Assembly: GCA_000435635.1 (NCBI GenBank)
Contig: FR882150.1
Coordinates: forward strand, 1 to 46,678
Length of the DNA stretch: 46,678 bases
Direction of reading: 5' to 3'
DNA from: Prevotella sp. CAG:1320
GTDB taxonomy: Bacteria; Bacteroidota; Bacteroidia; Bacteroidales; Bacteroidaceae
This document shows positions 41,257 to 46,678 of this stretch, in pieces. The position numbers and the translations under genes were made by a program. The notes under the pieces are model-generated. The model made no database searches, was not told the origin of the DNA, and saw only the letters and a program-made list of their open reading frames with translations. Numbering within the stretch: position 1 is the first letter of the stretch; each line of letters begins with the position of its first letter.

Positions 41257-41334
41257 CAGTACCAGCCTACTGGTACTGGAGTTTCAGTAGGCTGGTACTG
41301 AGCTTTCAGTAGTATTAACTTTCAAGAGGAGTAG
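41257..41334. repeat. Inverted and direct repeats with 22-bp period (core TACTG-N6-CAGTA)
   Basis: TACTG-N6-CAGTA palindromes are centred at 41281.5 and 41303.5, 22 bp apart, within a 20-bp direct repeat (41271-41290 and 41293-41312). A decayed third copy ends GAGTAG at 41329-41334, in register. CAGTACCAGCCTACTG (41257-41272) is a perfect inverted match to 41285-41300. Confidence 0.75.
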
Positions 41335-41379
41335 TATTGAATATTACTGCGAGGCGACAATACCATGCGCCCCAGTTAT

Positions 41380-41403
41380 AGAGATGTGACGTGCCACATC
41401 TCT
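41380..41403. repeat. Perfect 9-bp-stem hairpin AGAGATGTG / CACATCTCT
   Basis: AGAGATGTG, loop ACGTGC, CACATCTCT. It has the same plan as the AGAGACGCA hairpins inside the mobile element at 22989-23090. It has no T-tract, so it is unlikely to be a simple terminator. Confidence 0.6.
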
Positions 41404-41465
41404 GCTGGAGCTTCAAAGCATTTACGTAAATCATGATTCTCCGACCTCACGGTTCATATTACAAC

Positions 41466-41698
41466 AAAGCGCGGCTTGAACATCCCGCTCAAGCCGCGCC
41501 GCTACAATCTCTTACCCTAAACCTATCGAGAATTCTATTCTAACCATGTACTCTTCTATACATTTTCCATTAACTCCAAAACCTGACTCCATGCTTTGGA
41601 CGAAATCTCACAAAGAAGTAATTCAATCTCTCAAATGTTTTCTATTCATATTCCTTAATAGCTGATGCAAATGTAAGCATGATTTCGATATACCACAA
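41466..41698 (-). ncRNA. Candidate small RNA of about 195 bases with its own promoter and terminator
   Basis: On the minus strand TTG (41696-41698), 20 bases, then TACATTTG (41668-41675) form a good promoter. The predicted RNA runs from about 41661 to 41466. It ends in an 11-bp GC-rich stem (41469-41479 with 41489-41499) followed by TTTGTTGT. No plausible coding frame occupies it. The plus strand has 37 C and 12 G over 41501-41640 by my count, so the RNA is G-rich and C-poor. The terminator matches the form of the candidate at 22393-22618. The exact ends are predictions. Confidence 0.5.
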
Positions 41699-41842
41699 GT
41701 TTTCGTGACATTTTTATCGTATTACAGCGTTTTTATTGACATAAATCAATTTACGAAACGAAAAACGCTACACTTCTTTCCATACACAGAACTCCTAAAA
41801 TAGCTTCTTTAAAAAGAAAAAAGGAAGCAATACGACAATTTG

Positions 41843-42649
41843 TCATTGCACACGCATCTGACATGCGCCTTCTGGAGAAACAATTACTTCCACCAAGTAA
41901 GAGCTGGGGCTGTCAGGAACTCCTATGACCGCATGGAAATGCACCCCTTGAGCGTCCACTTTCTGGAAAGTGATATCACTCAAGATAGATTGATCCAACA
42001 ATGAGGCAGGCACTTTCTCTTGGAAATCCTTTTTATAGAAGTTGCTCGAAAAAAGCTTACGCCCATCCGCATAGACACTTAAATGAACGATATTGTCATA
42101 ATAAACGTTAGACACCTCAACTCCTTCACTGTTGAGAACCGTGCGGTAGACCTTATAGGTGGTGGGGTTTACCTGCATATAGGCATGGTAACGCTTGTCG
42201 CGCCATGTCACCACAGTGTCTCGCTTGATAAGCATATTTTGGTTGAGCACGATGGGCTGCTTTCTTTGGAAGTCTTTCATTATGGTCTCGTCATCCGCCT
42301 TTTCCAATTCATACACGTCACCAGTTTGGTTGCGGAAAGAGAAAAAGTGAGGTGTTTGTTTCACGATGGCATACTCCACCTCATTGGCACCCTTCATATA
42401 GAGCGTATCGCCAACTATCTGGAACGCCATGGGCAGACTAGTAGAATCAGGATAATAAATGGTGTCTCCCTTGACCATAAAGAAAGTAACTTCATCCTCT
42501 TTATTAATCCATATGCCTTGCAACTGCCGCTTTGCCAACGTATCCTCCTGGGGAACGTTGTCGGCAGAACTCCCCTTTCGCCCACAAGAAGAAAACATCA
42601 CCAGCGTGAGCAAGAAGAGTAGTATCGTATAAAGCTGTCCCTTGATCAT
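41843..42649 (-). CDS. Putative lipoprotein, DUF4738-like
   Basis: A 268-residue protein of unknown function. The N-terminus is a lipoprotein signal with lipobox FSSC followed by GRKGSS. The mature domain is beta-rich (for example QGIWINKEDEVTFFMV and TVVTWRDKRYHAYMQV). I recall this family as DUF4738 but could not search. I start at the ATG that overlaps the ugd stop (ATGA), which gives a compact signal peptide; a start four codons earlier is possible. Coupling to ugd suggests an envelope role, perhaps linked to surface polysaccharide, but that is inference. Confidence 0.72.
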   Translation of the reverse strand: MIKGQLYTILLFLLTLVMFSSCGRKGSSADNVPQEDTLAKRQLQGIWINKEDEVTFFMVKGDTIYYPDSTSLPMAFQIVGDTLYMKGANEVEYAIVKQTPHFFSFRNQTGDVYELEKADDETIMKDFQRKQPIVLNQNMLIKRDTVVTWRDKRYHAYMQVNPTTYKVYRTVLNSEGVEVSNVYYDNIVHLSVYADGRKLFSSNFYKKDFQEKVPASLLDQSILSDITFQKVDAQGVHFHAVIGVPDSPSSYLVEVIVSPEGACQMRVQ

Positions 42650-44001
42650 CTTCCTATGCAATGATATTCAAAACCAAGTTCCGTCAACTCGCCCGCGTCA
42701 TATATATTTCGACCATCTATAACAAGATTGCCGTTCATGGTCTTGCGAACTACTTCCCAGGAAGGAAGGCGGAACTCTTTCCATTCCGTCAGCAAGAGGA
42801 GCGCGTCAGCGTCTAGCACGGCTTCATACATATCGCGAGCATAGAAGATTCGCTCTATCGCCTGCTCGCCGCTAGAAGTCCGCTCGTCACGCAGGGTCAT
42901 CCTGCGCTTGCATTCGTCCATGGCGATTGGGTCATAAACACGCAACCGGCAACCAGCCTTGAGCAACAGGTCTATCATCACAAGGGCCGTGGACTCTCTC
43001 ATGTCATCAGTCTCAGGCTTGAAGGCCAATCCCCATAAAGCGATGGTTTTGCCTTTAAGGTCTTCCAAGGGGAAAACTTGTGTGAGTTTATCGAAAAGCA
43101 CACGCTTTTGGCGCTCATTGACAAACTCCACCGCCTTGAGCACTTCCATGGAATAACCTGCGTCGTCAGCGGTCTTGATGAGAGCCTTTACGTCTTTAGG
43201 GAAGCAGCTGCCACCATAGCCACAGCCTGGATAAAGGAACTTTCTGCCTATACGGGTGTCGCTGCCTATGCCTTGCCGCACCATGTTGACATCAGCGCCT
43301 ACTCTTTCACAAAGATTCGCGATGTCATTCATGAACGAGATACGAGTAGCCAACATGGAATTGGCCGCGTATTTCGTCATCTCAGCGGAAGGAATATCCA
43401 TGAAAATGACCCGGAAGTGATTAATCAAAAAAGGTTTATATAGTCGGGTGAGTATCTTTTTTGCTCTTTCACTCTCCACGCCTACGACCACACGGTCTGG
43501 TGACATGAAGTCCTTGATGGCACTGCCTTCTTTCAGGAACTCAGGATTGCTGGCCACATCAAACGGCACATTTACACCCCGCTTGTCCAACTCCTCTTGT
43601 ATGGCGTGGCGCACTTTGTCCGCGGTACCAACAGGAACAGTACTCTTGGTAACTACCACTATATATTTAAGGAGATATTGCCCGATAGTACGCGCTACCT
43701 GCAGGACATATTTCAAATCCGCGCTACCATCCTCGTCTGGAGGTGTTCCCACCGCAGAGAAAACAATATCCTGTTCGTTAAGCACTTCTTCCAACTTGGA
43801 GGTAAAGCGCAGCCTGCCAGCCTTGGCATTCTTATGCACCAATTCCTCAAGTCCAGGTTCATAAATGGGTATATCTCCCTGGCACAGCCGTTCCACCTTC
43901 CGAGCGTCAACGTCAACGCAAGTTACGTTAGCGCCTGTCTCTGCGAAACAAGCTCCAGAAACCAATCCTACATATCCAGTGCCTACTATTGCGATGTTCA
44001 T
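42646..44001 (-). CDS. ugd: UDP-glucose 6-dehydrogenase
   Basis: Ugd oxidises UDP-glucose to UDP-glucuronate with two NAD+, supplying surface polysaccharide synthesis. The 451-residue protein starts with the NAD-binding GTGYVGLVSGACFAETG (about 7-23). The catalytic cysteine lies in GYGGSCFPKD near residue 265. FKPETDDMRES near 335 and the C-terminal domain with DGRNIYD are also typical. The promoter is TTTG-N19-TACCTTTG just upstream. The last bases overlap the lipoprotein start by 4. Confidence 0.95.
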   Translation of the reverse strand: MNIAIVGTGYVGLVSGACFAETGANVTCVDVDARKVERLCQGDIPIYEPGLEELVHKNAKAGRLRFTSKLEEVLNEQDIVFSAVGTPPDEDGSADLKYVLQVARTIGQYLLKYIVVVTKSTVPVGTADKVRHAIQEELDKRGVNVPFDVASNPEFLKEGSAIKDFMSPDRVVVGVESERAKKILTRLYKPFLINHFRVIFMDIPSAEMTKYAANSMLATRISFMNDIANLCERVGADVNMVRQGIGSDTRIGRKFLYPGCGYGGSCFPKDVKALIKTADDAGYSMEVLKAVEFVNERQKRVLFDKLTQVFPLEDLKGKTIALWGLAFKPETDDMRESTALVMIDLLLKAGCRLRVYDPIAMDECKRRMTLRDERTSSGEQAIERIFYARDMYEAVLDADALLLLTEWKEFRLPSWEVVRKTMNGNLVIDGRNIYDAGELTELGFEYHCIGR

Positions 44002-44045
44002 GGTTAAAGAGTCAAATTCTCACTACAATTATCACTTTCGAAAAG

Positions 44046-44076
44046 CAAAGGTAATACATTTCGGTGAAACGACAAA
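44046..44076 (-). promoter_or_regulatory. ugd promoter, TTTG-N19-TACCTTTG
   Basis: On the minus strand TTTG (44073-44076) precedes TACCTTTG (44046-44053) by 19 bases. The predicted leader is about 40 bases. Confidence 0.65.
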
Positions 44077-44141
44077 GGGAACACACTGAATTATTTTCCC
44101 AAATTTCCGCCCAATACTTTTCCCGTTCCAAAAAAAAACCT

Positions 44142-44149
44142 TATCTTCG
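44142..44149 (+). promoter_or_regulatory. TTCG-type -7 box (TATCTTCG) at the HU/SPOR gene start
   Basis: TATCTTCG ends 5 bases before the ATG at 44155, with TTTT 20 bases upstream (44118-44121). The predicted start is at or within 2 bases of the start codon, suggesting a leaderless message. Confidence 0.45.
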
Positions 44150-44154
44150 CGGTA

Positions 44155-45201
44155 ATGATTGAGTTGGAAAGACATATAGAGATACTTTTATTGCGCCATG
44201 ATTGTGTAATACTTCCCGGTTTTGGAGGATTTATGACCCACCATGTTGAGGCGCGTTATGATGAGGCGGAACGATTGTTCCTTCCCCCATTGCGCACCAT
44301 AGGCTTCAACCCCGGGCTGAAAATGAATGACTCCTTGCTGGTGCAATCATATATAGAGGTATATGACATCAGCTATCCAGAAGCATTGCGCCGCATTGAA
44401 GACGAGATAGACGAACTTAGGCAAAGATTGGCCAACGAAGGATCGTTTGAGTTGCGTAACATCGGCACACTCTCCGTGGGGGAAGATGGCATCTACCTGT
44501 TTGAACCTTGCGAGGCGGGCATACTCACGCCTTGCCTCTATGGGCTGAGTAGCTACGAGATGCCTTTACTCTCAGATACGCAGCAAACAACCAATCAAAC
44601 AACAAGCACTATCACCTCTACAGATAAGGAAGGAAACGATGAACCTGCCTTGGCGGCTATGACTGGCGCCAACAGCATATTGGGCATCGAGAATGACGAG
44701 GAAGACAACCGTTTCATTCGCCTTAGGGTAAGCGTGGTTCGCAACATCGCGGCCGCATGCATTGCTCTCATAGCTTTCTTCGCCGCCTCCACGCCTTTGA
44801 ACAATAGTTCGCAAATGATGACCCAAGGCAAGATAGACACCAGTATATTGGACAAATTGTTGGCCGGGGAAACTTCAACGAAGCGTTCCACCGCAATGAA
44901 GCAGTCTACCCAAGTGACAAAACCTGCCCTCCAAGAGGTTAACACGGAAGCAAAAACCATAAAGCAGAACTACTATTGCATTGTATTGGCCAGTAAAGTA
45001 ACCAAGTCCAACGCCACTAGTTTCGTGAGCAAGTTACATGAGCAGGGATTTAAAAACGCTCGCTTGTTAATGGGGCATGGAGCCATCAAGGTAGTTTATG
45101 GAAACTATCCGAGTGAGGAGGAAGCCTACAGCCAACTCAAATCCCTTTCCGTCAATGACACGTTCAAGGAGGGATGGATATTCCGAGTGATAGAGAAATG
45201 A
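44155..45201 (+). CDS. HU-CCDC81-like and SPOR domain membrane protein
   Basis: A 348-residue protein with an N-terminal HU-like domain of the CCDC81 type, seen in Bacteroidota proteins (LLLRHDCVILPGFGGFMTHH at about 11-30, then FNPGLKMNDSLLVQSY). A linker and one membrane span (about 197-216, IAAACIALIAFFAAST) follow. The C-terminal SPOR domain (about 275-346) opens NYYCIVLASKV. SPOR domains bind denuded peptidoglycan at the division septum, so the protein probably links a cytoplasmic HU-like module to septal cell wall. The next gene starts inside its stop codon (ATGA). Confidence 0.85.
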   Translation: MIELERHIEILLLRHDCVILPGFGGFMTHHVEARYDEAERLFLPPLRTIGFNPGLKMNDSLLVQSYIEVYDISYPEALRRIEDEIDELRQRLANEGSFELRNIGTLSVGEDGIYLFEPCEAGILTPCLYGLSSYEMPLLSDTQQTTNQTTSTITSTDKEGNDEPALAAMTGANSILGIENDEEDNRFIRLRVSVVRNIAAACIALIAFFAASTPLNNSSQMMTQGKIDTSILDKLLAGETSTKRSTAMKQSTQVTKPALQEVNTEAKTIKQNYYCIVLASKVTKSNATSFVSKLHEQGFKNARLLMGHGAIKVVYGNYPSEEEAYSQLKSLSVNDTFKEGWIFRVIEK

Positions 45202-45746
45202 AAAGAGTAAGATGCCCCAAGTGTGACCACGACATCATCTTCGACGAGACACAATATAAAGAAGGACAGTCGTTGGTGTTTGTATGCGAGAACTGCGGAA
45301 AGCAATTTGGCATACGCATGGGTGTATCCAAGATGAGGGCCATGCGTAAAGACCAAGCAGAAGAGCGGGATGACGACATGGACAAAGGCTTGGGCAGCAT
45401 TGTGGTGATAGAAAATGTATTCCATTACAAGCAAGTCATTTTCCTCAATATGGGTGACAATGTAATAGGCCGTTACATGAAAGGCAATAATATCAACTGC
45501 CCTATTGAGACCGTGGACCCAAGCGTAGACATGACCCATTGCGTCATCAACGTCAGTCGGGATAAGCATGGTAAGTTAAAATATGTATTGCGCGATGGCC
45601 CCAGTTATACCGGGACTTTCGTTGACAACGAGATATTGGGCGACAAGGAGAGACGGGTCATTTACGACGGGACTCTCTTCACTATTGGCGCAACCTCCAT
45701 TATCCTCAAGACGGGAGAAACGGAGGACAATAGCAAAAACCTCTAA
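45198..45746 (+). CDS. Zinc-ribbon and FHA domain protein
   Basis: A 182-residue cytoplasmic protein. The N-terminal zinc ribbon has CPKC and CENC pairs (about residues 6-9 and 31-34). The C-terminal FHA fold (about 85-175) has VIGRYMKGN with the conserved glycine-arginine, and DMTHCVINV in place of the usual serine-histidine loop. FHA domains read phosphothreonine, so it may dock to a Ser/Thr-phosphorylated protein; no kinase is nearby. I start at ATG 45198, which overlaps the SPOR gene stop by 4 bases. The coupling suggests both proteins act together, perhaps at the septum. Confidence 0.83.
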   Translation: MKRVRCPKCDHDIIFDETQYKEGQSLVFVCENCGKQFGIRMGVSKMRAMRKDQAEERDDDMDKGLGSIVVIENVFHYKQVIFLNMGDNVIGRYMKGNNINCPIETVDPSVDMTHCVINVSRDKHGKLKYVLRDGPSYTGTFVDNEILGDKERRVIYDGTLFTIGATSIILKTGETEDNSKNL

Positions 45747-45757
45747 CCAGAAAAAAC

Positions 45758-46597
45758 ATGATAGTATTCCCTTGCGCTAAAATCAACTTGGGACTGAACA
45801 TCGTCAGCAATCGCGATGATGGTTACCATAACTTGGAAACCGTATTCTATCCAGTTCCCCTTTATGACGCATTAGAGATAAAGTATATGGATCCCAAGTT
45901 TCCAAGTGATGTGCCTTGTGACCTGAAAGTAACGGGCATTGATCTTGATTGTGATGAGCAATGGAACTTGGTGATAAGAGCATACAACCTATTGGCCGAG
46001 GACTATGAATTGCCTCGGGTACATGCCCACCTCATGAAACGTATACCAACAGGCGCAGGACTAGGAGGCGGCAGCAGTGATGGCGCTTACATGATAAGAT
46101 TGCTTGACGAAAGGTTTAGGCTCAACATCGGTATCGCGGAAATGGAAAGATACGCTGCCCGCCTTGGAGCTGATTGCGCCTTCTTTATCACCGCTGAACC
46201 AATGTACGCGACGGGAATAGGAAACATACTCGCTCCAGTAGATGACAGTATCGGCTTTCTGAAGGGGCTTTACTTAGCCATCGTCAAACCTGGTATTTCC
46301 GTAAGCACGGTGGAAGCTTATCGCCAAATAAAACCCAAGAAACCCGCGAAATGCTGCCTGGATATCGTCAGACAACCTATAGAAACTTGGCGAGAAGAAC
46401 TTACCAACGATTTCGAGCCACCCGTTTTTGCCGCTCATCCTGAATTGGGCGACATCAAAAAGAAACTCTATGACATGGGGGCTATCTTTGCGCAAATGAG
46501 CGGAAGCGGCAGCGCCATCTATGGAATTTTCAAGGAAGCGCCTGAAAACATAGAAGACAAATTCCCTGGAATGTTTACGGCTGTCATGCAACTCTAA
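45758..46597 (+). CDS. ispE: 4-diphosphocytidyl-2-C-methyl-D-erythritol kinase IspE
   Basis: IspE phosphorylates CDP-methylerythritol in the non-mevalonate isoprenoid pathway. The 279-residue GHMP kinase opens with FPCAKINLGLNIVSNRDDGYHN (lysine and histidine expected in the active site). The ATP-binding loop is PTGAGLGGGSSDGA near residue 100. The third GHMP motif is MSGSGSAIYGIF near the C-terminus. Length is normal. It starts 11 bases after the FHA gene and is followed 4 bases later by the NUDIX gene. Confidence 0.95.
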   Translation: MIVFPCAKINLGLNIVSNRDDGYHNLETVFYPVPLYDALEIKYMDPKFPSDVPCDLKVTGIDLDCDEQWNLVIRAYNLLAEDYELPRVHAHLMKRIPTGAGLGGGSSDGAYMIRLLDERFRLNIGIAEMERYAARLGADCAFFITAEPMYATGIGNILAPVDDSIGFLKGLYLAIVKPGISVSTVEAYRQIKPKKPAKCCLDIVRQPIETWREELTNDFEPPVFAAHPELGDIKKKLYDMGAIFAQMSGSGSAIYGIFKEAPENIEDKFPGMFTAVMQL

Positions 46598-46601
46598 CGC
46601 C

Positions 46602-46678
46602 ATGAAAGACAACCCCGAGGAAATGTTTCCCGTTGTCGACGAAAACGGCAACATCCTGGATGCCATCAGCAGGAAAGA
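46602..46678 (+). CDS. NUDIX hydrolase, N-terminal fragment (runs off the window)
   Basis: Only 25 full codons are present, reading MKDNPEEMFPVVDENGNIL and then DAISRK. The pattern EMFPVVDENGN resembles the opening of NUDIX hydrolases related to isopentenyl-diphosphate isomerase, which would fit beside ispE. The NUDIX box itself lies beyond the end of the window, so the family call is tentative. Confidence 0.5.
   Translation, partial: MKDNPEEMFPVVDENGNILDAISRK

Noticed and set aside
41380..41403. Intrinsic terminator
   Set aside because: The stem is perfect but there is no T-tract on either strand, so I list it as a hairpin repeat only.

Overview
This window looks like a chromosomal segment of a Bacteroidota bacterium, most likely a Prevotella-type member of the Bacteroidales. 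The evidence is a recurrent promoter of the form TTTG-N19-20-TAnnTTTG, a tmRNA encoding the tag GERNYALAA, the short 286-residue RpoD, lipoproteins with acidic residues after the lipobox, and an ECF sigma factor paired with an anti-sigma/outer-membrane-barrel fusion. There are no rRNA or tRNA genes, CRISPR arrays, prophage or full insertion sequences. Most genes are housekeeping. The accessory content lies in one signalling/uronate locus and in several unusual non-coding islands.

Layout. 1-4.9 kb: a family 2 glycosyltransferase; an frr-rsgA pair; rsmA; and queD-queE (queuosine precursor synthesis). 5-8.6 kb: a surface-type lipoprotein, an ECF sigma factor with its putative dual-membrane-spanning anti-sigma factor, and an EamA transporter. 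8.7-9.2 kb: tmRNA with terminator. 9.2-20.6 kb: a uronate/2-keto-3-deoxygluconate (KDG) region. One strand carries kdgK-eda followed by a tightly coupled giant sensor kinase, response regulator and shortened AbgT-like membrane protein. The other strand carries a LacI regulator, altronate dehydratase (uxaA), an NhaC-type antiporter and an unknown gene. 20.7-28.3 kb: secreted GH25 lysozyme, zinc-ribbon membrane protein, recQ, and an AraC-type regulator / dipeptidyl peptidase III / AlkD-like operon. 28.7-37.6 kb: phosphohexomutase, secreted esterase, a DUF4491-rlmH-uvrA-mutY operon, a small membrane protein and RNase P RNA. 37.9-46.7 kb: HtrA protease, rpoD, a small secreted protein, ugd with a coupled lipoprotein, a HU/SPOR protein coupled to a zinc-ribbon/FHA protein, ispE, and the start of a NUDIX gene.

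The most interesting material is of two kinds. First, the kinase at 10558-14013 is two histidine kinases in one chain. The first half keeps a full set of ATP-binding motifs. The second half keeps a clear His-Glu phosphoacceptor-like motif but has a decayed ATP-binding domain. Its gene overlaps eda, so signalling and KDG breakdown appear to be expressed together. Second, the intergenic islands at 22.86, 28.42, 41.05 and 41.27 kb hold short palindromes repeated at exactly 22 bp centre to centre, with a different core at different sites. At 22.93 kb a 173-bp inverted-repeat (MITE-like) element has inserted into one such array with an 8-bp target duplication. Removing it on paper restores the 22-bp register exactly. 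Two of these islands also carry a candidate small RNA with a shared type of GC-rich terminator.
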